From positions 1-30,781 of the forward strand of contig CANDJN010000028.1 in NCBI GenBank assembly GCA_947385085.1: DNA of 30,781 bases. The letters run 5' to 3'. A program made the position numbers and the translations under genes. Positions 14,380-23,204 of this stretch are shown here, in pieces. This DNA is from an uncultured Erysipelotrichaceae bacterium (GTDB taxonomy: Bacteria; Bacillota_I; Bacilli_A; Erysipelotrichales; Erysipelotrichaceae). Under the pieces are notes generated by a model. The model was not told the DNA's origin and did no database searches. It worked only from the letters and a program-made list of their open reading frames with translations. The first letter of the stretch is position 1. Each line of letters starts with the position of its first letter.

Positions 14380-15729
14380 ATGAAATCACCGATAAAAACG
14401 ATTGCCTTGATTGGATTGGGGGCGGTTGGAGTAAATTTTGCCTATGATATGCAAAAGCATTTAAAGAAGGGACAACTGCGTATTGTGGCCGATCGCAATC
14501 GATTGAGACGTTACCAAAAGGATGGAATTTATTATAATGATGAGCACTGTGATTTTACTTATGTGGCTGATGATGAAATGACATCTGCGGCGGATTTGGT
14601 TTTGTTTTGTGTAAAATCGTATTCACTCTTGGAGGCTATCGCTTCCATGAAACATCAAATTGACGATCATACGCTGGTGATGAGCGCTGTCAACGGCATC
14701 ACGAGTGAGGATATTTTATCCGCGCACTTTCCCGATGCGACAATCATTCCTACCGTTGCCCAAGGGATGGATGCGACAAAGGAAGGAAATCATGTTTATG
14801 CGCAAAATATCGGCGAGCTGTGCTTTGGGGCCGGAGATCCTTCTCAACAGGAAGCGGTGGAACAGATCCATCAGTTTTTTCATGAAATTCAATTTCCTCA
14901 CAGTGTGAAGGCGGATATCGTTCATCATCAATGGGGTAAGTTCATGTTAAACTGCGGTCTAAACCAGGTATGTGCCTTACATCATGGCACCTATGCGACC
15001 ATTCAACAGGAAGGAGCGCCGCGTGAACAGATGTTAAAGGCGATGAAAGAGGTACAAAAATTAGCGCAATGTGCTGATATTTCATTGAGCGATGATGATG
15101 TGAAACGCTGGGCAGCCATGTGTGATCCGCTGAATCCAGAGGGAATGCCCAGTATGGCACAGGATGTAAAAGCTCAGCGGCCCATGGAGACGGATTTGTT
15201 CAGCGGTGAGGTTTGCCGAATGGCGATTCAATATGGCATATCTTGTCCTATCAATGCTGATCTGTATCACCAGCTGATGGCAATGGAACTGAAGGAAAAA
15301 ACGCTGGATGACTTCTCCTATCAGCTAGGTGTAATGGATGCTTTTTGTGAAATGGTTCACGCTCATGTAAAGCCGTTGGCATTATCACATCCCTTTGATT
15401 GCGTTGAAACGATGAAGCAATATCTGCCCTATGCGCAACAGCTGTCCGTACAATATGGCATTGGTTGTTTTGCGGAGCGTCAGTCTTTTATCAGCGATTT
15501 ATTTCCCAAATCGCTCAATGAAGGCAAATGTAACATCATTTTCTATCGCGATATAAGTGTATATCATCGCTATTGGGCTTTAAAGCAACAAAAGGAAGAG
15601 CTGGTTTTTAAGCATCGCTATCAAGGGGAAGCACGCATTCAGCTGGCTTATGCCTATGGTGCATTATTGGGCTATGACAAGGAATCCTGTGCAGCAAAAA
15701 TATCACATAATCACGATAAGGAAGATTAA
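14380..15729 (+). CDS. 2-dehydropantoate 2-reductase-like protein with extra C-terminal domain
   Basis: Residues 1 to about 310 are a PanE/ApbA-type reductase that would use NADPH on a 2-oxo acid: IALIGLGAVGVNF (dinucleotide loop), the catalytic-Lys block HQWGKFMLNCGLNQV (Lys187), and SMAQDVKAQRPMETDLFSGEV, where PanE binds substrate. The true substrate may not be ketopantoate. Residues 316-449 are an added domain, GVMDAFCEMVHAHVKPLAL then SFISDLFPKSLNEGKCNIIFY, which I cannot assign; PanE proteins normally stop near 300-310 residues. ATG 14380 is preferred because the GAAAGGGGA site is 6-8 bp away, whereas it abuts the ATG at 14374. Confidence 0.82.
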   Translation: MKSPIKTIALIGLGAVGVNFAYDMQKHLKKGQLRIVADRNRLRRYQKDGIYYNDEHCDFTYVADDEMTSAADLVLFCVKSYSLLEAIASMKHQIDDHTLVMSAVNGITSEDILSAHFPDATIIPTVAQGMDATKEGNHVYAQNIGELCFGAGDPSQQEAVEQIHQFFHEIQFPHSVKADIVHHQWGKFMLNCGLNQVCALHHGTYATIQQEGAPREQMLKAMKEVQKLAQCADISLSDDDVKRWAAMCDPLNPEGMPSMAQDVKAQRPMETDLFSGEVCRMAIQYGISCPINADLYHQLMAMELKEKTLDDFSYQLGVMDAFCEMVHAHVKPLALSHPFDCVETMKQYLPYAQQLSVQYGIGCFAERQSFISDLFPKSLNEGKCNIIFYRDISVYHRYWALKQQKEELVFKHRYQGEARIQLAYAYGALLGYDKESCAAKISHNHDKED

Positions 15730-15771
15730 AACAAAAGGCATGAACGGATGGCGTCAATGACAGCGGATTCA

Positions 15772-15799
15772 TTGTATTTTCGTATAAATATGGTAAAAT
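15772..15799 (+). promoter_or_regulatory. Promoter of the degenerate GGDEF gene
   Basis: A -35 TTGTAT (15772-15777) and an extended -10 TGG-TAAAAT (-10 at 15794-15799), 16 bp apart. Confidence 0.6.
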
Positions 15800-15835
15800 A
15801 ATAGCAGAAAAATTGGAAGGGAACGTTCAGCCATA

Positions 15836-17029
15836 ATGAAAAAAAGAAGAATGAGTATTCAAATTAAGCTCGTTTTATTGATATTAGCGTCAATGGCTGC
15901 ACTAGTCATGGATTGTTTCGCTGTGATGCGGTTGAATCAAGGGGTGCAGGATAAGATTTCCGCTACCTATGCTTACCAGCAGTATGATGCGGTGGTACGG
16001 GTCATGCGCCATATGAAATCAGTCTATGAGGGGGCAGCGGTCAAGGATCGCGATGCGGATCGTATATTCACAGCGTATATTCAGGAAGAAAAAAGTACGG
16101 TGGACGGATATTGGTTTTTATATCGTGAGGATCAAATCTTGTTTGAACAGGATGCGATGCAGACGGGAATGCTGGAAGATAAATCGCTTCAGGAAGCCAT
16201 TAGTCATTGGAAAAACAATGGCGGGAAAGAGCTGGAACAGGCGGAACGCTTATTTCGCGGTGAAATTCGTACTGCGACCTTTTCCAAAGCCAGCAATCGT
16301 GACGCGGAAATCGTCAGTGCCATTCCCTATGAAATCAATGGCACAACCTATATTATCGGATATGCCGCAAAAGTCGATCAGATATATGACTTGAGTGGCT
16401 ATAGTACGTATCGTTTGCGCTTATATTTAAGCAGCGCGATCATTGCGGCGATCATCGTTTTAATTGCCTTGGTTATTTATCGCTTATTGCGTACTCAGCA
16501 GCGCTTTAAAGAACGGCAGGAGGATCTTCAGCGCAACTATCGCGCGGGATTGGCTCGATTGGATCAGGAATTGAAGGAGCGCCGCCGTCAAGTTAAGGAC
16601 TATCAGTTAATGGATGCATTATCGCTGTTTTATAATCGTGAATACTTTTACACGCTGCTATTAAACATGAAGCGTCAAGGCTTGAAATCACTGGGAATGA
16701 TTGTGATTGAAATAGAGGACCTTCATGATTATATTGATTCCTATGGCATGGAATTTGAACAGGAAGCTTTCACACAGATTCGTGATTGTCTTCAGGCATG
16801 TATGATGCAGGATTGCATCATTGCCCGCGTGAAGGAAAACCGGATTGTGATTACTGTGATCTCCAATGATTACAAGGCAATGTTTGAGGAATGTAGTACG
16901 CTGGAACAATCACTTCAAGGATTATCACTGCCGATCGCTATGAAGGTGTATTCGGTTACGCAAATGCCCAATGAGAATGCGATGCAAATGTATCAGCGTG
17001 TCAATAAAATTATCTCCGTTCAAGCTTAA
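15836..17029 (+). CDS. Membrane sensor protein with degenerate GGDEF domain
   Basis: A 397-residue protein: membrane segment at 10-31, an outer sensor region at about 32-195, a second membrane segment at 196-218, a charged coiled stretch at 220-255, and a GGDEF-like domain at 259-397. The GGDEF start is recognisable (DALSLFYNREYFYTLL). The metal Asp motif has become IEIEDLHDYIDSYG, and the GGDEF signature is replaced by KENRI at 333-337. Diguanylate cyclase activity is therefore unlikely; nucleotide binding or signal relay is possible. The AAGGGA site is far (about 14 bp) from the ATG, so translation may be weak. A terminator separates it from glgP. Confidence 0.8.
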   Translation: MKKRRMSIQIKLVLLILASMAALVMDCFAVMRLNQGVQDKISATYAYQQYDAVVRVMRHMKSVYEGAAVKDRDADRIFTAYIQEEKSTVDGYWFLYREDQILFEQDAMQTGMLEDKSLQEAISHWKNNGGKELEQAERLFRGEIRTATFSKASNRDAEIVSAIPYEINGTTYIIGYAAKVDQIYDLSGYSTYRLRLYLSSAIIAAIIVLIALVIYRLLRTQQRFKERQEDLQRNYRAGLARLDQELKERRRQVKDYQLMDALSLFYNREYFYTLLLNMKRQGLKSLGMIVIEIEDLHDYIDSYGMEFEQEAFTQIRDCLQACMMQDCIIARVKENRIVITVISNDYKAMFEECSTLEQSLQGLSLPIAMKVYSVTQMPNENAMQMYQRVNKIISVQA

Positions 17030-17033
17030 ATGC

Positions 17034-17069
17034 AATCAGAAATCATTATTATGGTTTCTGATTTTTTTC
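17034..17069 (+). terminator. Terminator of the degenerate GGDEF gene
   Basis: A 9-bp perfect stem AATCAGAAA/TTTCTGATT around a 12-base loop, followed by a T run. Confidence 0.85.
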
Positions 17070-17098
17070 ATCATCATCCGATGATTAATGGCATGAAA

Positions 17099-17109
17099 TA
17101 TGATACAAT
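17099..17109 (+). promoter_or_regulatory. Probable -10 region of the glgP operon
   Basis: Two overlapping -10 candidates, TATGAT (17099-17104) and TACAAT (17104-17109), lie just upstream of the cre-like site. No strong -35 is seen at the matching distance. Confidence 0.45.
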
Positions 17110-17112
17110 GAA

Positions 17113-17126
17113 TGCAAGCGCTAACT
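17113..17126 (+). promoter_or_regulatory. cre-like catabolite operator at glgP
   Basis: TGCAAGCGCTAACT matches the CcpA operator core (TG-N-A-A-N-CG-N-T-N-W-C) except the last base. It lies just after the -10, where bound CcpA would block transcription. This fits glucose repression of glycogen breakdown; binding is not shown by sequence alone. Confidence 0.6.
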
Positions 17127-17159
17127 TTATGACATAAAACATACAAAACGGAGGATGCT

Positions 17160-19415
17160 ATGAAATCAATAAAAGAGCTCTTGCACTTTGATCAAACACC
17201 GAATCTTAACGAATTATATCAGAAAATCATTGCGGTGACTCAACAAAAATTAACAGCGTTAAAGCCGATCAGCTCAGAGCGAAAGGTATATTATATTTCA
17301 TCGGAATTTTTAATGGGAAAGATGCTGGGCAGCCATTTGCGGCAGTTGGATGTTTATGATGAGGTAAAAGAAATCGTAACGCATTATGGTTATACCATGC
17401 AGGATGTATTGGACTGTGAAGTAGAACCGGCCCTTGGCAATGGTGGATTGGGGCGCCTGGCAGCCTGTTATTTAGATAGCTGTGCTGCGCAGGGAATTGC
17501 CATGGAGGGCATTTCGTTGCGTTATCATTTTGGTTTGTTTCGCCAGGTGTTTCAAGCACGCAAACAAATGGAACAGCCGGATCGCTGGCTGGATCGGGAT
17601 GTTTGGGTGCACAAGAGCGATGTCAGCTATCCGATTTCCTTTGCAAATACTTGTGTGACAGCGCAAATGTATGAAATGTGTATACCGGGCAGTGATGGAA
17701 AAAAGACGGCGCTGCATCTGTTTGATTTAGAGGGGTTGGATGAAGCGTTGGTGGAAACAAGCGGTATTGGCTTTAATCAACGCGATATTGTGCATAATCT
17801 GACGCTCTTTCTCTATCCTGATGACAGCAGCGAGGATGGTCGTTATTTGCGCCTTTACCAGCAGTATTTCATGGTTTCCGCAGCCGCACAATATATCATT
17901 GATACTTACAAGCAAACCCATAAGGATTTGTATCACATGGCAGATCACATTGTGATCCAAATCAACGATACCCATCCCTCACTCATCATTCCCGAATGCA
18001 TCAGATTACTAATGCAAGAGGGCATAAGAATGAAGGAGGCTATCGATATCGTATCTTCCATGTGCGCCTATACGAATCATACGATATTGGCAGAAGCACT
18101 GGAAACATGGCCGCTTGCTTATATCCAGCGGGTAGCGCCGCAGCTTGTAAACATCATCCAGGCATTGGATGCGATTGTCACTGCCCAAGGTAAACCGCAA
18201 GCTACTCGGATTATTGATTCCCGTAATCACGTACATATGGCGCACATGGATATTCATTATGGCTTTTCGGTGAATGGTGTTGCCGCTTTACATACTGAAA
18301 TTTTAAAGCGCAGCGAGCTGAGGGATTTTTATCAGCTGTATCCGCAGAAATTTCATAATGTGACAAACGGTATATCGTTTCGCCGTTTCTTATATGGCTG
18401 TAATCCCGAATTGACAGCGTGGATCGAACAAAAGATTGGGACCGGCTTTTATGAAAACAGTGCGGAATTAAAAAAGCTTAACGCATATCTTGATGATGAA
18501 GAATCATTAAGGCAGCTGCTAGCGATTAAGCAAATCAAAAAGAAACAGTTTGTTCAGATGATAAAGCAAGCACAGGGAATGGATCTTTGTGAAAATGCCG
18601 TTTTCGATGTGCAGATTAAACGGCTTCATGAATACAAGCGCCAGCAGATGAATGCGCTGTATATCATTCATCAGTATTTGGATATACAGGATGGCAAAAA
18701 GCCACTTCGTCCGATTGTTTATCTGTTTGGCGCTAAGGCAGCTCCTGCTTATACGATTGCTAAGGATATTATTCATCTCTTATTATGTCTACAGGATGTG
18801 ATTCATGATGATCCGATCGCATCAAAATATATTCAAATTTGTTTCGTTGAAAATTATAACGTAACATTGGGTGAGTGGATGATTCCGGCAGCGGATCTTT
18901 CCGAACAGATTTCATTGGCCTCCAAGGAAGCCAGCGGTACCGGCAATATGAAGCTTATGGCAAACGGTGCGGTCACCATCGGTACTTTGGATGGCGCAAA
19001 TGTGGAGATTGCCGATGCGGTGGGAAAAGACGCGGTCTATATATTTGGAGAATCCAGTGAACAAGTCATCATGCACTATCAAAATCATGATTATTGTGCC
19101 AAGGATTACTATGATGAAGACCGATGGATTCAAGAAGCAGTGGACTTTATCATTAGTGATGTGATGATGCGCTATGGCGACGAGTCTTGCTTAAAGCGGC
19201 TTCATCATGAAATATTGTCCAAGGACTGGTTTATGACTTTGCTGGATGTAAAATCGTATCGCTTATGCAAGGATCAGGCATTGCGTGATTATGAAGAACG
19301 TATGGAATGGGCAAGAAAGATGTTGAAAAACATTGCGAATTGTTCCTACTTCAATGCGGATCGCGCTGTGAAGGATTATTGTAAAAATATTTGGAAAATA
19401 AAGGAGGGAAAGTAA
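17160..19415 (+). CDS. glgP: Glycogen / maltodextrin phosphorylase
   Basis: GlgP releases glucose 1-phosphate from alpha-1,4-glucans. At 751 residues it is a compact bacterial form. It starts near the conserved YYISSEFLMGK and VEPALGNGGLGRLAACYLDS blocks; VTNGISFRRF and QIKRLHEYKRQQMNAL follow. The PLP lysine lies in EASGTGNMKLMANGAVTIGT. CGGAGG lies 7 bp before the ATG. It is directly followed, 2 bp later, by malQ, so the two form an operon for use of glycogen or maltodextrin. Synthesis genes (glgA/B/C/D) are not in the window. Confidence 0.96.
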   Translation: MKSIKELLHFDQTPNLNELYQKIIAVTQQKLTALKPISSERKVYYISSEFLMGKMLGSHLRQLDVYDEVKEIVTHYGYTMQDVLDCEVEPALGNGGLGRLAACYLDSCAAQGIAMEGISLRYHFGLFRQVFQARKQMEQPDRWLDRDVWVHKSDVSYPISFANTCVTAQMYEMCIPGSDGKKTALHLFDLEGLDEALVETSGIGFNQRDIVHNLTLFLYPDDSSEDGRYLRLYQQYFMVSAAAQYIIDTYKQTHKDLYHMADHIVIQINDTHPSLIIPECIRLLMQEGIRMKEAIDIVSSMCAYTNHTILAEALETWPLAYIQRVAPQLVNIIQALDAIVTAQGKPQATRIIDSRNHVHMAHMDIHYGFSVNGVAALHTEILKRSELRDFYQLYPQKFHNVTNGISFRRFLYGCNPELTAWIEQKIGTGFYENSAELKKLNAYLDDEESLRQLLAIKQIKKKQFVQMIKQAQGMDLCENAVFDVQIKRLHEYKRQQMNALYIIHQYLDIQDGKKPLRPIVYLFGAKAAPAYTIAKDIIHLLLCLQDVIHDDPIASKYIQICFVENYNVTLGEWMIPAADLSEQISLASKEASGTGNMKLMANGAVTIGTLDGANVEIADAVGKDAVYIFGESSEQVIMHYQNHDYCAKDYYDEDRWIQEAVDFIISDVMMRYGDESCLKRLHHEILSKDWFMTLLDVKSYRLCKDQALRDYEERMEWARKMLKNIANCSYFNADRAVKDYCKNIWKIKEGK

Positions 19416-19417
19416 TC

Positions 19418-20884
19418 ATGGAACGAAAGAGTGGCATCTTATTAGCACTATCATCGCTGCCGGGCAATCAAGGGATCGGCGACATGGGGAAAAGCGCGTA
19501 TACGTTCGTAGATTTATTAGCGAAAAACGGGATCAAAATTTGGCAATTGTTGCCTTTGCATCCGCTCGGTTATGGCAATTCTCCTTATCAGCCATACTCC
19601 ACTTATGCCGGTGAGGAGTTATATATCAATATTGATCAGCTGGCTGAATGGGGCTTGTTAAAGATGAGCTCGATCCGCAATTTCCGCAAATTCAAGGAAA
19701 CGGTAAGCTATCAAGAGGTAAGAGAATTTAAAGAACCGTATTTGCGCAAGGCATATCGTTATTTCAAAAAATATCCGGCCCTCTTTCAAGCGGATTATGA
19801 GCAGTTTTGTGAAACAAGCGCGTGGTTGGAAACCTATGCGATGTTTCGTGCGTTGAAAAAGCAGAATCAGGAACGATGCTGGGTGGAATGGAGCGAGAAA
19901 GACAAAAATTGGATTAAAACAAGAGAGGTTCGCAAGGATTTAGCAGATGAGGCGGCGTATCACAAGTTCCTGCAATTCGTGTTTTATAAGCAGTGGACTG
20001 CACTTAAGCGCTATGCCAATCACAAGAATGTTCAGGTGATGGGCGATATGCCGATCTATGTTGGTCTGGATTCCGCCGATGTATGGGAAAACCGCCATGA
20101 TTTCTGTCTGGATGCACATGGAAATCCCACCAGTGTTGCCGGTGTACCACCTGATTATTTCTCACCGTATGGTCAGCGATGGGGCAATCCGATATATCAG
20201 TGGAACCGCTTAAAAAAGGATCGTTATGATTTCTGGGTTCGTCGTTTATCATGGGCTAAGCAACAGTTTGACATGATCCGCATTGATCATTTTCGGGCAT
20301 TTGATACGTATTGGAAAATCCCGGCAAGCTGTGAAACAGCGGTCGAGGGAGAATGGGTGGAAGGCCCGGCTTACGATTTCTTTAACCGCATTTTCCGTGT
20401 GATGCCGGATATTCAAATCGTCGCGGAGGATCTTGGCGATCTGCGTGAGGAGGTTCATCAGCTGCGTGATCATTATCAGCTGTTAGGAATGCGCGTATTG
20501 CAGTTTGAAATGGAGCCGAAGCGGTTAAAAAAGGGATTGCCGGAACATGTCATAGTCTATAGCGGAACGCACGATAACATGACAAGTGAATCATGGTATG
20601 AAGAACAGTCAAAAAATAAAAAAATCGCATTGCGGCGCTTTTTCCATAACCGTGACTATAACGAACGTCATTTTCATGATCTGTTAAATCATTTTGCGCT
20701 GAACAGTGAGGCTGTGCTTGCAATTTTACCGATGCAGGATGTACTAGGCTTACATGATACAGGCAGAATGAATACGCCTGCGACAATCGGATCGCCGAAC
20801 TGGGAATGGAAATTAAAGAATTTCAAGGATGTGGAAAAGGAATTGGCAAGACTTGCCGTATGGATTCAGGAAAGCAATCGGTAA
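19418..20884 (+). CDS. malQ: 4-alpha-glucanotransferase (amylomaltase)
   Basis: MalQ moves glucan segments between maltodextrins, producing chains that GlgP can use. It has 488 residues, the Gram-positive GH77 length. Visible motifs are NSPYQPYSTYAG, GDMPIYVGLDSADVW, the nucleophile Asp in MIRIDHFRAF, the acid/base Glu in IVAEDLGDL, and the third Asp in YSGTHDNMT. AAGGAGGG at 19401 sets the ATG at 19418; an in-frame start at 19391 lies inside glgP. It is the second gene of the glgP-malQ operon. Confidence 0.96.
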   Translation: MERKSGILLALSSLPGNQGIGDMGKSAYTFVDLLAKNGIKIWQLLPLHPLGYGNSPYQPYSTYAGEELYINIDQLAEWGLLKMSSIRNFRKFKETVSYQEVREFKEPYLRKAYRYFKKYPALFQADYEQFCETSAWLETYAMFRALKKQNQERCWVEWSEKDKNWIKTREVRKDLADEAAYHKFLQFVFYKQWTALKRYANHKNVQVMGDMPIYVGLDSADVWENRHDFCLDAHGNPTSVAGVPPDYFSPYGQRWGNPIYQWNRLKKDRYDFWVRRLSWAKQQFDMIRIDHFRAFDTYWKIPASCETAVEGEWVEGPAYDFFNRIFRVMPDIQIVAEDLGDLREEVHQLRDHYQLLGMRVLQFEMEPKRLKKGLPEHVIVYSGTHDNMTSESWYEEQSKNKKIALRRFFHNRDYNERHFHDLLNHFALNSEAVLAILPMQDVLGLHDTGRMNTPATIGSPNWEWKLKNFKDVEKELARLAVWIQESNR

Positions 20885-20895
20885 GTAATTTTTTC

Positions 20896-20924
20896 TTGCA
20901 TTTCCTTACACTTATCGCTATACT
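20896..20924 (+). promoter_or_regulatory. Promoter of the DUF368 gene
   Basis: A -35 TTGCAT (20896-20901) and a -10 TATACT (20919-20924), 17 bp apart, 30 bp before the start codon. Confidence 0.75.
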
Positions 20925-20954
20925 ATTGCATAGTAAAAGAACAGGAGGCAAAGT

Positions 20955-21794
20955 ATGCTGCGAAATATCGTAGGCGGAATCGCCGTAGGCATTGCCAACA
21001 TTATTCCCGGGGTGAGCGGAGGAACAATGATGGTGATTTTGGGAATTTTTCAACCGATGATGGATGCGATTTCGGGCGTGTTTAAACCGCATAACCCGCG
21101 CCGTAAGGAACAGTTATTGTTTTTAATCCAAGTGCTGATTGGTGCGGCAATCGGCTTAATTGGTTTTGCCAAGCTGTTAAATATTTTGTTTGAACGCTTT
21201 CCCACGCAGACGATCTATTGGTTTATCGGTTTGGTTGTATTCAGTATTCCGCTATTTTTAAAATCGGAGGTAAAGGATGGAAAGATTCAGCCGCTGTGGG
21301 TTGTGATCGGTATGGCGATCATTTTCGGTATTCATTATCTCAGTCCCGCTTCGTCGTCAGCCGACTTGAATCCTACGTTTCCTGCATTATCATTAATTCA
21401 TTGTATCACTATGGTGGCTGCCGGTTTCATCAGCGGCTTTACAATGCTGTTACCGGGTGTTAGCGGATCAATGGTGCTGCTGATATTCGGTCAATATTAT
21501 TTGTTTAAATCGTATGTCGCTGCTGTAACGACCTTTGCTTGGGATGTACTCGTATCCCTAGGCTTTATTGCCATCGGTGTGGCTTTGGGAATTATCGCTT
21601 CCGCGGTAATCACCAATTTGGCGTTGAAGAAAAATCGCCTTGCGACGCTGAGTCTGATATTGGGCTTGGTTATCGCGTCAAGTCTGGTATTGATTCCTTT
21701 TGATGCTCAGTACGACATGATGACGATTATCACAAGCGTCTTGGCAATACTGTTAGGCTATGTCGTTGTGGCCGGTCTAAACAAACTGGCATAA
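20955..21794 (+). CDS. popT: DUF368 polyprenyl-phosphate transporter
   Basis: A 279-residue membrane protein with about eight hydrophobic segments and the two inverted family motifs NIIPGVSGGTMMVILG (near residue 20) and LLPGVSGSMVLLIFG (near residue 170). DUF368 proteins (PopT) have been shown to recycle undecaprenyl phosphate across the membrane for cell-wall synthesis. That assignment is from published work on other species, not from this sequence. AGGAGG precedes the ATG by 8 bp. It is transcribed alone, convergent with ldh, and shares a terminator with it. Confidence 0.88.
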   Translation: MLRNIVGGIAVGIANIIPGVSGGTMMVILGIFQPMMDAISGVFKPHNPRRKEQLLFLIQVLIGAAIGLIGFAKLLNILFERFPTQTIYWFIGLVVFSIPLFLKSEVKDGKIQPLWVVIGMAIIFGIHYLSPASSSADLNPTFPALSLIHCITMVAAGFISGFTMLLPGVSGSMVLLIFGQYYLFKSYVAAVTTFAWDVLVSLGFIAIGVALGIIASAVITNLALKKNRLATLSLILGLVIASSLVLIPFDAQYDMMTIITSVLAILLGYVVVAGLNKLA

Positions 21795-21820
21795 AAAAAC
21801 AGGGAAACCCTGTTTTTTTT
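21793..21820. terminator. Bidirectional terminator between popT and ldh
   Basis: An AACAGGG/CCCTGTT stem with loop AAA is flanked by an A run on the left and a T run on the right, so it can end both convergent transcripts. Confidence 0.92.
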
Positions 21821-21822
21821 GA

Positions 21823-22782
21823 TTATAAGATTTCGTTAACGCTGTCCTGAATAATCTTTTTCAGCGTATCACAGCTTTGATCAAATTTGCTTTGATCAAC
21901 ACCGGTTAACGGAAGCTTGATGATTTCTTTGATGCCCTGTGCGCTGACAATAGCCGGAACACCAATGTACAAATCCTCTTGTCCATACTCACCGCTTTGA
22001 TATGCCGAAACGGTTAAGATGATGTTTTCATCCTTAATGATGGCATGTACAAGGTGGTTCAAGGACAAGCCAATACCATAATAGGTTGCTCTCTTTCTTT
22101 GGATAATCTCATAAGCAGCTTGTTGCACCTGCTTGTAAATATCCAACAGATCGCTTAATTCCTTATTGCGTTCTTCCAAGAACTCCAATAACAGCTTACA
22201 TCCTACATAGCAGTTAGTCCATGGAACGAAACTGGAATCACCGTGTTCACCCATGATGTACGCGTGAATGTTCTTGGTGGAAACATCTAAATACTCACTC
22301 ATTAAGTAACGTAAGCGTGCCGTGTCAAGCATTGTACCCGTACCGATGACTTTTTCCTTCGGTAATCCACTTACTTTCCAGGCCACATAGCTCATAATGT
22401 CAACGGGGTTGCTGGCAACGATAAGAATACCTTGGAAACCGCTGGCTTTAATTTGTTCGGCAATGCCCTTCATGATTTTGGCATTGACCATTGTTAACTC
22501 CAATCGCGTCTGATTGGGCTTCTGTGCAGCACCTGCCGTCACGACCACAATATCCGCATCTTTGCAGTCATCATAGTTTCCGGCCTTGATTTTCATTTTA
22601 CTAGGCGCATAAGGAAGGCCATGAGCCAAGTCCATTTCTTCGCCGACGGTTTTTTCATAATCAATGTCGACAAGCACGAGTTCATCAATACCGGGCGTTG
22701 TTAACAGCGTATAAGCAAAGCTCATTCCGACAAAGCCGGTACCCACCAAAACGAGTTTTCGTTTTTCCAATGTTTGATTCAT
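21823..22782 (-). CDS. ldh: L-lactate dehydrogenase
   Basis: Ldh reduces pyruvate to lactate with NADH, regenerating NAD in fermentation. It has 319 residues: VLVGTGFVGMSFAY (NAD loop), a Gln at the specificity position in GAAQKPNQTRLEL (malate dehydrogenases carry Arg there), the Asp153/Arg156 pair in TMLDTARLRY, and catalytic His180 in IMGEHGDSSF. The ATG at 22782 follows AGGAGGT with good spacing. No clear Rex operator was found near the promoter. Confidence 0.95.
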   Translation of the reverse strand: MNQTLEKRKLVLVGTGFVGMSFAYTLLTTPGIDELVLVDIDYEKTVGEEMDLAHGLPYAPSKMKIKAGNYDDCKDADIVVVTAGAAQKPNQTRLELTMVNAKIMKGIAEQIKASGFQGILIVASNPVDIMSYVAWKVSGLPKEKVIGTGTMLDTARLRYLMSEYLDVSTKNIHAYIMGEHGDSSFVPWTNCYVGCKLLLEFLEERNKELSDLLDIYKQVQQAAYEIIQRKRATYYGIGLSLNHLVHAIIKDENIILTVSAYQSGEYGQEDLYIGVPAIVSAQGIKEIIKLPLTGVDQSKFDQSCDTLKKIIQDSVNEIL

Positions 22783-22807
22783 AATCATACCTCCTTCTTT
22801 TTCCTTA

Positions 22808-22813
22808 AGTATA
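22808..22813 (-). promoter_or_regulatory. Extended -10 of ldh
   Basis: On the minus strand TGG-TATACT forms an extended -10 element about 25 bp before the start codon. No good -35 is seen, which extended -10 promoters tolerate. Confidence 0.6.
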
Positions 22814-22948
22814 CCACATTTAGCTATTGAAATACATGATAATACCAAAATTTGGATTATAAAATTGCCGATTTAGTTCATGCATTATCGTGATGTTTCT
22901 TTTAAGATTTCGTTTTTGTTAAACAAATTTTAATTACTGTGCTGTAAA

Positions 22949-23083
22949 GTGAATGAAGAGCAGAGTAGATGCAATAGAGAGAGTGAATTGATTGAATTAA
23001 AGTGTAAATTAGATGAGCTAAAAGATTTCATTGAGTATAGAGGACAAAAAAGTGGTGGTTACTATATTAAAAATCAATTTTAA
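22949..23083 (+). CDS. Possible 44-residue small ORF or gene remnant
   Basis: This is the only protein-like stretch in the 400-bp gap between ldh and htrA. A frame open from 22934 can start at GTG 22949 and gives a hydrophilic product with ESELIELKCKLDELKDFIEY and a GGYYIKNQF end. It has no ribosome site. The amphipathic Leu/Lys pattern looks protein-like, but the piece may be the end of a lost gene. The rest of the gap, 22814-23165, is AT-rich with nothing else recognisable. Confidence 0.25.
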   Translation: MNEEQSRCNRESELIELKCKLDELKDFIEYRGQKSGGYYIKNQF

Positions 23084-23165
23084 AGCTGTATTATAGTTAT
23101 AATTGTTATTCAGGTAATGGGGATGATCTTATTGAGATTTTGGTTTGTAACACCGATTTTTTCTT

Positions 23166-23199
23166 CATAAAAACCACACGTTGCTTTGTACGTGTGGTT
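23166..23199 (-). terminator. Terminator of htrA
   Basis: A perfect 10-bp stem (23172-23181 with 23190-23199) around an 8-base loop, with a short T-rich tail on the minus strand, 6 bp after the htrA stop. Confidence 0.8.
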
Positions 23200-23204
23200 G
23201 ATTG

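Noticed and set aside
22783..22860. Rex operator at ldh
   Set aside because: No TTGTG-N8-CACAA-like palindrome is present near the promoter.
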